NCBI RefSeq assembly: GCF_004923315.1
Contig: NZ_CP039644.1
Location: 124,001-188,000, forward strand
DNA: 64,000 nt
DNA from: Azospirillum sp. TSA2s
Lineage (GTDB): Bacteria > Pseudomonadota > Alphaproteobacteria > Azospirillales > Azospirillaceae
Direction: 5' to 3'
Position 1 is the first letter of the stretch, and the number at the start of each line of letters is the position of its first letter. Of this stretch, positions 35,009 through 43,657 are shown piece by piece. The notes under the pieces are model-generated. The model ran no database searches. It was given only the letters and a program-made list of their open reading frames with translations, and had not been told where the DNA came from. The translations under genes and the position numbers were made by a program.

Positions 35009-36039
35009 GCAAGCCTGCCCCCACCGCGCGCGCCGCCATCGCCGCCGCCGCCTTCGCCAACCTGCGCGCGGCCGCCGGTGAGGGCCGGGGCGAGGTCCTG
35101 AGGCTGCCCGTCGCCGCCATCGATGAAGATCCGACCCAACCGCGCCGCCAGTTCGATGCCGAAGAACTTGCAAGCCTCGCCGCCTCAATCGGCGTCCATG
35201 GCGTGGTTCAGCCGGTGGTGGTGCGCCCGCCGGTCGCGGGGCGCTATCAACTGGTGGTGGGGGCACGGCGCCTGCGCGCCAGCAAGCTGGCCGGGCTGGC
35301 CGACATTCCAGCGGTGCTGCGCCCGGCTGATGGCGACAGCTTCGCCGCCCAGCTGATCGAAAATCAGCAACGGGTAGGCCTGTCCAACAGTGATCTGGCG
35401 GCGGCTGTCGCCCGGCTGACCGAGGCCGGGCACACCATCGCCCAGATCGCCATTCTGTGTGCGCTGAAGGACTATCAGGTCTCCGCCTTCCGGCAGGTGG
35501 ACGCGTTTCCCCCCGCTCTGCGCCAGTGTCTCGACCGCGCCGACATCCGCGCCCTGTACGAGCTCTACCGCCAATGGCGCCACACGCCGGACGCGCTGCT
35601 CGCTGCCCTGTCCACCGCCTTGCCGGCGGACGGCACGCCCTTGACCGTCACTGAGGCCCGGCGCCTCATCGCCCGCCTCACCGATGACGCGCGCAGCAGT
35701 GCATCGCACGGGCCGCCTTCTTCCGAAACCACGGCACGATCAGCAGAAGCGGTGCCGGCCTCTTTTGATGACACTCCGGCCTCCGCCGAACCGCCAGCCG
35801 CGGCCCGTCAGTCTGCCGCAGGGGCAGGGCTGTCGGAGCGCAGCGCCTCACCGCCGCACTGGCTGGGCTCAAAGTCCGCTTCGTCCCTACCCGTCTTCCT
35901 GGTTGCCGCCGGCGATGGCCCGACCGGGCGCCTGGTCGCCGACCGCCGGGCCGAGCGGGCCGGAGCGGCGCTGGTGGCTTATGGTGAGGAGGTGCGGGAA
36001 GTGGAGGCTGTTGCGTTGCGGATCGTTGCCGTCCTCTGA
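35005..36039 (+). CDS. parB: ParB partition protein
   Basis: 344 residues. The N-terminal ParB/Srx-like CTPase domain is at about 33-115, with PTQPRRQFDAEELASLAASI, GVVQPVVVRP and the nucleotide-binding-type GARRLRASKLAGL. An HTH-like segment follows (SDLAAAVARLTEAGHT, QIAILCALKDYQVSAF). The middle is low-complexity Ala/Ser/Pro rich. The C-terminal end (VFLVAAGDGPTGRLV) differs from typical ParB dimerisation domains. ATG 35005 overlaps the parA stop. No 16-bp parS palindrome was seen. Confidence 0.9.
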   Translation: MSKPAPTARAAIAAAAFANLRAAAGEGRGEVLRLPVAAIDEDPTQPRRQFDAEELASLAASIGVHGVVQPVVVRPPVAGRYQLVVGARRLRASKLAGLADIPAVLRPADGDSFAAQLIENQQRVGLSNSDLAAAVARLTEAGHTIAQIAILCALKDYQVSAFRQVDAFPPALRQCLDRADIRALYELYRQWRHTPDALLAALSTALPADGTPLTVTEARRLIARLTDDARSSASHGPPSSETTARSAEAVPASFDDTPASAEPPAAARQSAAGAGLSERSASPPHWLGSKSASSLPVFLVAAGDGPTGRLVADRRAERAGAALVAYGEEVREVEAVALRIVAVL

Positions 36040-36056
36040 GAGAGCAGATGCGGCCG

Positions 36057-36308
36057 TCACCGCCCGCTGTCAAACCACGCGTCCTGGCTCTCTTCTCCAT
36101 CCCGGCGGACCGCACCAGCCGTGCCAAGCTCACCCGCCATCTGCATATAGCGGCGCTGGATGTTGGCGAACCCCTGTACCGAGCCATCAGGCAGCGAAAT
36201 GACCACGGCGAAACGGACCTCCTCCGCCACCGCATTCATCACATGGCAAACAGCATCGTCGTAAAGCTGGAACTCCGTCACCCGCAGAGTGCCAAAATCA
36301 TTTGGCAT
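36057..36308 (-). CDS. Small hypothetical protein downstream of parB
   Basis: 83 residues from ATG 36308 (GGGA just upstream); an in-frame ATG at 36362 is an alternative. The sequence has a mixed alpha/beta look (FQLYDDAVCHVMNAVAEEV, VRFAVVISLPDGSVQGF) and no membrane helix or signal. It is convergent to parB, 17 bases from its stop. Family not recognised. Confidence 0.45.
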   Translation of the reverse strand: MPNDFGTLRVTEFQLYDDAVCHVMNAVAEEVRFAVVISLPDGSVQGFANIQRRYMQMAGELGTAGAVRRDGEESQDAWFDSGR

Positions 36309-36362
36309 CTGTTCCCAAAGAACAAACTGCACAGCCCTCTCCCCAGCAGGCCCGCACGACAT

Positions 36363-36683
36363 TTGATGAAGATGAGAGGAACTTCAATAAGATATTTGAA
36401 TCCATCATCTGGCATACAAATATATCAGACAAATTAAACAGCGATCATGGGATATTGGTGGTGCTGTTTTGTTAAGTGCTTCTTATTTCCATCGTAGATT
36501 TCGTGATATTATAGAATTTTAACAGTATAGCGTTAAACTATAATCTTTATTTTTATACCTAAAAGGATGGGCTTGGGCCGAGGGTATCTGCTCAATGCCT
36601 CATCATCCAGCGTAGCAGATAAAGTCTTCGGTCTTGAAGTAGTAGCAAAAATAGCGGGTGAAGGACGGCTGTTTAGCCGCGTG
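36363..36683. other. AT-rich stretch without a supported gene
   Basis: About 320 bases with GC content well below the surrounding DNA (especially 36400-36570). I see no coding sequence or repeat that I can support; a short open frame beginning at 36567 overlaps the better-supported minus-strand gene and is discounted. It may be transferred DNA. Confidence 0.45.
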
Positions 36684-36917
36684 TCAGTCTGCAAGCAGCC
36701 GTTCCAAGATGCTCGCTCCAGTCTTCGTCAGCTTCCAGTTGCTGAGTTCATCTCCAGGCATGACCAGGCCATGGCAGAAGCATTCATGGATTACCCAGTC
36801 TGGTAAGTGTCTATACAGCAATCCGGAAATAGGATCCGCAGCCATTAGGCAAAGCATCTGATGCTGAGATAGAAAGAAATTATCGTCTCCATCAGGGAAA
36901 ACTGATTTATTGTTCAA
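36684..36917 (-). CDS. Small wHTH-like hypothetical protein
   Basis: 77 residues from a TTG at 36917 (GGAG five bases upstream). The core SQHQMLCLMAADPISGLLYR, DWVIHECFCHGLVMPG and NWKLTKTGASILERLL reads like a compact winged-helix domain with a final beta-wing and helix. It is similar in layout to the gene at 33558 (FTKAGLAALRHMA). Composition is more AT-rich than the backbone, suggesting a different origin. Function unknown; a regulator is possible. Confidence 0.5.
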   Translation of the reverse strand: MNNKSVFPDGDDNFFLSQHQMLCLMAADPISGLLYRHLPDWVIHECFCHGLVMPGDELSNWKLTKTGASILERLLAD

Positions 36918-37296
36918 GATGACTCCAGCTGACTTCTAGTGGCGAAAAAAACGCCGCATCAATACTCGAAGTCGTTGGGGACGTCATCCGATGACATCAG
37001 GATAATTGTCACGATTTGCCGCAGGGTGAAGAAGGACAGCCATCATCGCGCACTCCCACCCAATTCCGACGCCGGTTGGCTTGGCAAAGCAGCAATGGCC
37101 ATCCTCGAATATCGCCTGACAACAAGGGATAACATGCATGGCGGGTGCCTGAGCGCGTATAAGGCGCGCTGGCCGGCGCCGGCAGAGGCCCGACAACCCC
37201 GGGGTTCCGGTATGGGCGGGCTCTCTCGGGAGATGAGGTGCAGCATTGGCGGCCGCTCCCCATCTTTCCCTTGGACCGGATTGGGGGTGGTGGGCG
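36918..37296. other. Spacer upstream of mobC-like gene, candidate oriT region
   Basis: About 380 bases. It includes a small inverted repeat AGCGCG/CGCGCT (37152-37157 and 37165-37170) around TATAAGG, then a GGCCGGCGCCGGC palindrome. The position, beside the relaxosome gene and facing the relaxase, is typical for oriT. TAAGGCGCGC loosely resembles RSF1010-type nick sites. No nick site can be assigned. Confidence 0.3.
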
Positions 37297-37935
37297 ATGC
37301 CGGCAAAGCCAGGACAGACGATGGTCGGGGGCTATGTGGAGACCGATCTGGCCCGGCGCTTCGCCGCTTGGGCGCGCCAGACCGACGGCAGCAGCGCCGC
37401 CGCCTTGCGGCGGCTCATCACCCAGGCCCTTGAAAGCCGTGAGCCGGCACCACCGTCCGGCGCTGGGACAGGACGGCAGGTCGGGGTCCGCTTCAAGGCC
37501 GGCGAGCACGCTGCCCTTGCGGCGGCGGCCGCCGCACGTGGCACCAGCCCGGCCAATTGGCTGCGCTCGCTGGCACTGGTGCATCTGAGCCGCCAGCCGC
37601 AGTGGAGCCCAGCCGAACTGGAGGCGTTGCGCGCCATCTTCACCGAGCTGCGCGCCATCAGCACCAGCCTGACGCGGCTGTCGGCACACGGCTCCGACCG
37701 CGCCGGTTCTGAGGAAGCAGGGGAGATGGCCCAGCAGGCGGCCCAGGAGGCCGCCGGTCATGTGCGGCTGGAGATGCGCCGGATTGTCGCTGTTCTGACG
37801 GGACATTTCGACCAATGGGGGGTGTCGGATGCCCTGCAGCCGGTCGCCACCCCGGGCACCGCCGAGTGCAGCGCAGCGCGTGTCGGTCGGGCGATGCCCC
37901 GCCGCCGACGCAAAAGGCGGCGCACCGACGGCTGA
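37297..37935 (+). CDS. MobC-like relaxosome accessory protein
   Basis: 212 residues from ATG 37297 (GGGGGTGG upstream; ATG 37321 also has AGGA six bases before it). GYVETDLARRFAAWARQ is followed by a helix (SSAAALRRLITQALE), then RQVGVRFKAGEHAALAAAA, consistent with RHH/MobC-type DNA binding near the relaxase. The C-terminal tail is basic (RRRRKRRR). It is convergent with the relaxase gene, 11 bases between stops. MobC proteins load the relaxase at oriT. Confidence 0.7.
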   Translation: MPAKPGQTMVGGYVETDLARRFAAWARQTDGSSAAALRRLITQALESREPAPPSGAGTGRQVGVRFKAGEHAALAAAAAARGTSPANWLRSLALVHLSRQPQWSPAELEALRAIFTELRAISTSLTRLSAHGSDRAGSEEAGEMAQQAAQEAAGHVRLEMRRIVAVLTGHFDQWGVSDALQPVATPGTAECSAARVGRAMPRRRRKRRRTDG

Positions 37936-37946
37936 GAACATTACGC

Positions 37947-39050
37947 TCAACTGCGGCCGCGTGGTCGCGGCGGTTGAAGGGTGACAACGGGCGCCAGAGG
38001 CTCCAAGATCGCTTGCGCCTCCCGGCTCTGGCCGTCAGGCCCACGTGATGGCAGGACAGGGCGGCCATTCTCCCCTGGGGGCTGCCGCTCCCGCTCGGCG
38101 CGCAAAACTGCAGCCAGAGCTTGGCGGCGTGTGAGCGGAACCGGCAGATCGGCGACAAAGCGGTGCAGTGCGCCGGCCAGTCGGCGATCGGCGGCATCCC
38201 CCTGCTCCAACACCTCGGCATGGCGCAGATAAGCCGCGCGCACCGCCGCATGCTGGGCCTGGAGGGCTTGGCTCCAGGCCGCCGGCTCCGGAGGTGCGAC
38301 GCCACCGGCATCCGCCGCGGCCGCCTGCCGGATGGCGCGGTCAGCGTGCGACTCCTCCCCGCGCTGTTCGGCCTTGCGGGTGGGCAGGGGGCTCGCCTTG
38401 CGCACCTGGCCGCGCGCCAGCCGCGGCGTTGCCTCCGCGTCGATGCCGCGCCGACGCAGCTCGTCGGCAAAGCGCTCGCGCCAGAGCTGGAGCTCCTCGC
38501 GCCCCGGGGCCAGACGCCGGCCGTCATACCCGACCGCCCGCACCGTGACATGCACATGGGGATGGCCGGTGTCGTCATGGCGGACCATCAGCCAATCATG
38601 GCGACCGGCAAAGGTCGACCGTGCCCAGGCACGCCCGGCATCCTCGACCGGGCCGGGCGGGGTGCCGGGCGGCATCGACAAGATGAAGGCCACACTCTGG
38701 GCCGCGGCAGAATCGGTCGGATTGCGGGCTGCGGCGGCGTTGGCCAGCAGCCACTCCTCCCGCAGCGCCTCAAGCCGACCCTGGCCAGCGATGCGCTCGC
38801 CATCCTGCGTCTCCGCTGGCAGCAGCCCCTGGCGGGTGATGTAGGCGAGATGCTCGCGCAAGGCCGCCGCCCCACCGCGCGCCCGGCCGGTGAGCTTCAC
38901 CATGGCCTCAGGCGCCTTGGCGGCGATGCGCCGCAACCGCTCCTTGGTTCGGGGCGGCAGTGCATCCGGTCCGGCAGCCCCCGCCAGTCGGGCATCTTTG
39001 CCATGAAGGGTGGCGGGCAGCCGCCAGGGCTCATCATCACGCTTGGCCAT
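37947..39050 (-). CDS. Conjugative relaxase, VirD2/MOBP-like
   Basis: 367 residues. MVKLTGRARGGAAALREHLAYITRQG with Tyr70 resembles the VirD2-family YISRxG block. The metal-binding HxHxH triad is at His163, His165 and His167 (HDDTGHPHVHVTVRA). It nicks oriT and pilots the strand to the VirB/VirD4 channel. ATG 39050 is used because GGAGG ends just before the upstream ATG 39056, giving 39050 the better spacing; the frame extends to 39302 but that leader is not similar to relaxases. C-terminal region is basic and Pro/Arg rich. The gene lies downstream of virD4 on the same strand. Confidence 0.86.
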   Translation of the reverse strand: MAKRDDEPWRLPATLHGKDARLAGAAGPDALPPRTKERLRRIAAKAPEAMVKLTGRARGGAAALREHLAYITRQGLLPAETQDGERIAGQGRLEALREEWLLANAAAARNPTDSAAAQSVAFILSMPPGTPPGPVEDAGRAWARSTFAGRHDWLMVRHDDTGHPHVHVTVRAVGYDGRRLAPGREELQLWRERFADELRRRGIDAEATPRLARGQVRKASPLPTRKAEQRGEESHADRAIRQAAAADAGGVAPPEPAAWSQALQAQHAAVRAAYLRHAEVLEQGDAADRRLAGALHRFVADLPVPLTRRQALAAVLRAERERQPPGENGRPVLPSRGPDGQSREAQAILEPLAPVVTLQPPRPRGRS

Positions 39051-39213
39051 CGCCATCCTCCGCAAGGGTGTTGTGCCGGCGTCGCGGCTTGGCTTGCAGC
39101 GCCGGTTCGTCTGCAGCACCGCCTGTCCGCTGCCGCAGACGAGGGAGGACAGCGCCGAATCGCGCCCCGTATGCCCACCCCGGCGCGGGGCACTCTCTGC
39201 AATCGGCCCGGCG

Positions 39214-41313
39214 TCACCGGCCGCCGGGGCCCTCCCTGGTCGGCATTCTGTTGTCGAGGATCGCCGCCACCGCCGCCTTGGCGTCGGCCAGCCCATGGCC
39301 ACTCAAATCCACCTCGGTGCCGAGAATGGCGGCGAGCAGCCCGTCGGCCTGGCCCGGCGGCAGGGCCGCCGGGTCGGTGGGGGCCGGCCCGGCTCCAGCC
39401 TTGCGCCGGGAGGCCACTTTGCCGGTGGGGGGCGGGCGGGGCCGCCGCGGTCTGGCCGCCTCCCCACCCTCAGCCTCTCCACCTTGGCCTGCTGCAGTCT
39501 TGCGCGGTCGCGCGCGGCGGGAGGGCTGCGCATCTGCCCCACCGGAGGCAGGGAGCGGGGCGGGGGAGCCGGCGATCGGCTCGAAGCCCGTGCCCCGGTC
39601 GAGGCGCACCGGGACGTCGATCGGCGTCACCGCCGGCGGCGGGCGGTGCAGGCCGGCAAAGGCGGGGTCGGTGTGATAGCGGATGCGCCAGGCCCGGATC
39701 GGGGAAAGCCCGGGGCGCAGCAGGATCGCCTCGTCCGGAGCCAGCCGGGCGATCTCCTGCGGCAGCAGCAAGGCGCGGCGCTGCTCGCTCTCGCTCAGGC
39801 TCAGCCGGTCGCGACGGAACAGCCGCCAGAAGCGCGGGCCGCTGTGGGTGCGCCCCGCCACCGTGTCATAGCCGACCCGGGCGCTCAGCTCCTCGCACAG
39901 CGCCAAATCCTTGGTGCCGAACACCACCTCCAGCCCGCAATTTTCCAAGATCGCCCTGGCCTTGTCCGGGCCGTAGAGCTCGCGGTCGCGCAGCTGCGCC
40001 TTGCTCTGCATCACCAGCATCAGCCGCATGTTGTAACCGGCGACATAAGCAAAGGCGTCGGCCAGAACCGGCATCGGCCCCAGAAGCGGGAACTCGTCCA
40101 AGAGCACCAGCAGTTGGTGGCGGGCGGCCGGATCATGCTGGGGCAGCGTGCGCACCGTAAGGTCGACAAGCTGCTGGAAAAACAGCGCCAGCAAAGGGCG
40201 CAGCCGGGCGATGTTGTCGGGCGTGATCCCGATATAGACGGCATGCAGCCGTGTGCGCAGAGCCCGCAAATCGAAGTCGCTTTCCGCTGTGGCCGCGTCG
40301 ATGCGCGGGTTGAACCACAAGGATAGCCGCGCCGTGATGGTCTTGCGGATCGAGTTCACCAGATCGGGCGAGCCCTTCAGGTAATCCTCCAGCGCCTTCA
40401 CCGTCGCCTCAGTGTAAGGGCGTCCGGCCTGGCGCCTGGCCTCGATGCGCTCGATCATCGAGTGCGCACCGTCGAGGCTGGACAAGAGCCGCAGCACCTC
40501 GCCGAAGGTCAAGGGCAGCTCGGGCGTTTCCGCCAGGAAGCCGGCCGCCCCGGTGAAGGCCGAGCGCGCGGCGTCGGTCCAGAACTGCTGGTCGCCGCCG
40601 GCGTGCGGGAAGACCATCTGGGCGATGCGCTGGATGTCCTCGAAGGCGTCGATGCTGCCACGCCGGACATAGCTGAACGGGTTGTAGCGCGCGGTGCGCC
40701 CGTCGGGGGCCAGCGGGTCGAACAGGAAGACCGCCTGGCCGGCCGCCGCCCGGATGCCGGCCGAGGCCGCCCAATTCTCCTTCTTCACATCCAAACAGAC
40801 CAGCGAGGCCTCGTAGAGCAGGCAGTTGGGGATCACCAGCCCCACCCCTTTGCCTGAGCGCGTCGGTGCATAACAGGCGACATGCTCGGGTCCGCCAAAG
40901 CGCAAGACCCGGCCGCGGCGGTCTTTGGCGACATAGAGCCCGCCGAAGCGGGCATAAAAGCCGGCCTCGGCCAGTTCACGGCCCCGGGCCCAGCGCGTTC
41001 GGCCATGAAGCGGCGGTCCCCGGCGCCCGGGCCAGCCCTGGCGCGCCAGCCGCCCCGTCAGCACCAGCACCGGCAGGGCACTCGCCACCGCGGCGGCGAT
41101 CCTCAGCCACGGCCCGACCAGCGGGTGGTCCAGCCCGTAATAGAGCAGATACTGCCAGAACTGCAGGAGCGGCAGCGTGTCAGGCGTCAAAAGCCGGGTG
41201 CCGGCGAGAAAGACCAGCGAGGCCAGCACCGACCATAACAGCACCAGCAAGCCGGCAGCGGTCACCACCACCAGAACCCGGACGGGGTTCGGCCAGCCGG
41301 ACCAGCCCGTCAC
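39214..41313 (-). CDS. virD4: VirD4/TraG coupling protein
   Basis: 699 residues from GTG 41313, with GGAGG about eight bases upstream; GTG overlaps the virB11 stop (GTGA). N-terminal transmembrane helices (residues about 10-35 and 55-80) precede a cytoplasmic ATPase. Walker A is APTRSGKGVGLVIPN near 140-155. A later LLLDEFPLLGPMPVL holds the Walker B-like residues, with VMQSKAQLRDRELYG after it. The C-terminal tail is long and basic with Pro-rich stretches. It recruits the relaxosome to the type IV channel. Adjacent to the relaxase gene. Confidence 0.93.
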   Translation of the reverse strand: MTGWSGWPNPVRVLVVVTAAGLLVLLWSVLASLVFLAGTRLLTPDTLPLLQFWQYLLYYGLDHPLVGPWLRIAAAVASALPVLVLTGRLARQGWPGRRGPPLHGRTRWARGRELAEAGFYARFGGLYVAKDRRGRVLRFGGPEHVACYAPTRSGKGVGLVIPNCLLYEASLVCLDVKKENWAASAGIRAAAGQAVFLFDPLAPDGRTARYNPFSYVRRGSIDAFEDIQRIAQMVFPHAGGDQQFWTDAARSAFTGAAGFLAETPELPLTFGEVLRLLSSLDGAHSMIERIEARRQAGRPYTEATVKALEDYLKGSPDLVNSIRKTITARLSLWFNPRIDAATAESDFDLRALRTRLHAVYIGITPDNIARLRPLLALFFQQLVDLTVRTLPQHDPAARHQLLVLLDEFPLLGPMPVLADAFAYVAGYNMRLMLVMQSKAQLRDRELYGPDKARAILENCGLEVVFGTKDLALCEELSARVGYDTVAGRTHSGPRFWRLFRRDRLSLSESEQRRALLLPQEIARLAPDEAILLRPGLSPIRAWRIRYHTDPAFAGLHRPPPAVTPIDVPVRLDRGTGFEPIAGSPAPLPASGGADAQPSRRARPRKTAAGQGGEAEGGEAARPRRPRPPPTGKVASRRKAGAGPAPTDPAALPPGQADGLLAAILGTEVDLSGHGLADAKAAVAAILDNRMPTREGPGGR

Positions 41314-42392
41314 AGTCCCGCCTCCCGGGCCAGGTCGGCAAGGGCCGACGCGGCGCGCCTGGTCCCCACCGCCCGGCTCGCCGTGACCCTGTCCGCCGCT
41401 GTGCCTGCCATCGGGGCGAAATACACGTCGCTGATGCCAAAGCCGGCGGCTCCGCGCCGGCACTGCGCCACGATGTCGATCCGTTGGCGCAGCAACGCCC
41501 GCACATCGCCATCGGCCAGATGCCGGCCGGCCTCATGCTGCTTGACCATCAAGCCCAGCGCGTCGAAGGCACCAACTGCGCTCGACGCATGGCAGGTGGT
41601 GATGGCGCCGGGATGGCCGGCGCACACCGCGCGCAGGAAGGTGAAGGCGGCGCCATCGCGCAGCTCCTGCATCAGCACCCGGTCGGGGCGCATGCGCAAG
41701 GCGGCTTCGATCAGGTCCTCCGCCCCGACCCTGGCCACCCCCTGGTCGCCCTTGCTGTAAAACAGCGCGACATGGTTGCGCTGGGGCAGCTGGATGAATT
41801 CGGGCGTGTCCTCGATGGTGACCAGCCGCTCCTCCAGGGGGATGGCGGCAATCAGCGCCCGGGCGAAGGTGGTCTTGCCCGACCCGGTGTCGCCGCTGAT
41901 GATCAAGGTCTTTTTCGCCCTGACCGCCAGTGGGAAGAAGCGCTCCCAATCGCCTGCCCGATACAGCGCCATCAGCTCGGCGTCGAGCGCGCAGAGCTGG
42001 GAGCTGGCGGTCGCGGCGAACAGCCCGCCCGCCGCCAGCTCCCCCACGGTGGGAGCATGACGCGCCGGCCGGCGGATGGTCAGGCTGAGCCGGCCAGCCT
42101 CGACCGCCGGCGGACGGCAGATCTGCACCCGCTGGCCGTCCGGCAGCACCGAAGCGCACAAGGGGCGCTCCGGTCCGACATCCTGCTGGGTCAGGGCCGC
42201 GCACAAGGTGGCGATCGCCTCCAGCCGCTCGGCGTCGAAGGCAGCAACCGCCTGCCACTCCCAACGCCCGCAGCGCTCAATGCCGACCTCGCCAGGGCGG
42301 TTGACGACGATGTCGGTGACGCCGTCCTGGGCGAGCGGGCCGGCGATCGGCTCCAGCAACCGGCGCAAGGTCGCCTCCCCCCGCCGCATCAT
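41310..42392 (-). CDS. virB11: VirB11 ATPase
   Basis: 360 residues from ATG 42392, which overlaps the virB10 stop (ATGA). Walker A is SGDTGSGKTTFARAL near 165-180, Asp box and Glu box follow as IEDTPEFIQLP, and the His box GHPGAITTCHASS near 260-272 confirms VirB11. It is the hexameric traffic ATPase that powers pilus biogenesis and substrate transfer at the inner membrane. An N-terminal NRPGEVGIERCGRWEW domain is present. Its stop overlaps the virD4 GTG. Confidence 0.94.
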   Translation of the reverse strand: MMRRGEATLRRLLEPIAGPLAQDGVTDIVVNRPGEVGIERCGRWEWQAVAAFDAERLEAIATLCAALTQQDVGPERPLCASVLPDGQRVQICRPPAVEAGRLSLTIRRPARHAPTVGELAAGGLFAATASSQLCALDAELMALYRAGDWERFFPLAVRAKKTLIISGDTGSGKTTFARALIAAIPLEERLVTIEDTPEFIQLPQRNHVALFYSKGDQGVARVGAEDLIEAALRMRPDRVLMQELRDGAAFTFLRAVCAGHPGAITTCHASSAVGAFDALGLMVKQHEAGRHLADGDVRALLRQRIDIVAQCRRGAAGFGISDVYFAPMAGTAADRVTASRAVGTRRAASALADLAREAGL

Positions 42393-43657
42393 CGCCCCCG
42401 CTCCGGCTGCACCAGGGAACCGAGGGGGGACATGGCTGGGGCTCCAGCCGGGCCAACGGCATAAACGCCGGAGAAATCGAGGTCGCGGGCGACCAGAATA
42501 CTGACCAGCGCCCCTTGGCTTTTGCGCACCGTCGGCGGGATGGCGATGCTGGCGCGCAGGCTCTCGGCGATCACCGCCTGGGTCTGGCCGGTGTTGATGC
42601 TGGTGGTGCCCTCCTTGGCCGCCGCCGCAACCCCGGCCTGGATGGCCCCTTCCACCGTGGACAGCAGCAGCGCCCCGCCGAAGCGCTGCCAGAAATGCCG
42701 GTCGACCGCCCCCTCCAGACCGGAACGGCCGAGCGGGTCTGTGCCTGGGCTGTCGAGCGCAATCACCACCCCTTGCGGGGTCTCCGCCCGCGTCCACACC
42801 ACGAACATCCGCTCCCGCCCCTGCTGGACGCCGCCGCGGAACTGGCCGACCACCCGGGTGCCGCGGTCGAGCAGGGTCAGCCCGGTCTTGCCAAGCACGT
42901 CTTGCGGAATGTGGCAGCTCACCAATCCCGGCAGGCTGGAGTCCATCGCCGTCTGCAAGATGCAGGGGATCACTGTTCCGCTGGTCAGAAGATAGGGCTG
43001 GTGACGCAGGACACGGGCCGCCACCCCGTCGAACGGGGTCGGCTGCAGTCGGACGGCCAGATCATCGCCGCCCGCCCCGTCCCCACCCTCCAGGCTGTTC
43101 ACCAGGCCTGGACCGATGCCGGCCACCCCACCCGCAGGGGCCGATGCGGCCCCCGCCCGGTCACCGCCGCGCCCACCGCCCGATCCGCCTGGGCCACCGG
43201 CGGTGTAGACCAGCAGGCGATCTCCGTGCTGCGGCTTGGAGGCCACCGGGGTTGGCGGCGGGGGTGGTGCCGGGGGCAAGGGCAGCGCCACCGGCTGGAC
43301 CGGCGGGGCGGGTGGCGGGGCCGCAGGAGGAACAGGCGGCGGCGGTTCGTAGCGCACGGCCGGGCGCACCGCCGTCGGCGGGGTGTCCCGGTGATCGAGA
43401 TCGGGCCGCTCGGCAGTGAGCAGGATGACGCCACAGGCCAGCACCGTACCGGCGATGAGGACACCGACACCGGTTGCTTTGCCGATGCCCTGCCGTCGCC
43501 CGGCCACCTCGGACACATGGCGTTCGCCCGCCACGCCGCTCCCGTCGCCCTGACCACCGTCGCCGGGCGGACGGCGGGGCGGAGCGGCGGATGGCTGGAC
43601 GCTACCGGGATCGCCACCGGGACCGCGGTCCTGATCAGGTGTTTGCGTGTCGCTCAT
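42389..43657 (-). CDS. virB10: VirB10 inner-to-outer membrane channel protein
   Basis: 422 residues. A single N-terminal transmembrane helix lies at about 62-80 (TGVGVLIAGTVLACGVILL). A long Pro-rich periplasmic linker follows (about 90-140), then the beta-barrel TrbI domain: GTVIPCILQTAMDSSLPG, RGTRVVGQFRGGVQQGRERMFVVW, GVIALDSPGTDPLG, FWQRFGGALLLS, and the C-terminal IPPTVRKSQGALVSILVARDLDFSGVY. It couples cytoplasmic ATP use to the outer-membrane pore. ATG 43657 overlaps the virB9 stop. Confidence 0.94.
   Translation of the reverse strand: MSDTQTPDQDRGPGGDPGSVQPSAAPPRRPPGDGGQGDGSGVAGERHVSEVAGRRQGIGKATGVGVLIAGTVLACGVILLTAERPDLDHRDTPPTAVRPAVRYEPPPPVPPAAPPPAPPVQPVALPLPPAPPPPPTPVASKPQHGDRLLVYTAGGPGGSGGGRGGDRAGAASAPAGGVAGIGPGLVNSLEGGDGAGGDDLAVRLQPTPFDGVAARVLRHQPYLLTSGTVIPCILQTAMDSSLPGLVSCHIPQDVLGKTGLTLLDRGTRVVGQFRGGVQQGRERMFVVWTRAETPQGVVIALDSPGTDPLGRSGLEGAVDRHFWQRFGGALLLSTVEGAIQAGVAAAAKEGTTSINTGQTQAVIAESLRASIAIPPTVRKSQGALVSILVARDLDFSGVYAVGPAGAPAMSPLGSLVQPERGR

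Noticed and set aside
36567..36806. A 79-residue plus-strand frame
   Set aside because: Overlaps the better-supported wHTH-like gene on the minus strand; AT-rich and lacking recognisable features.
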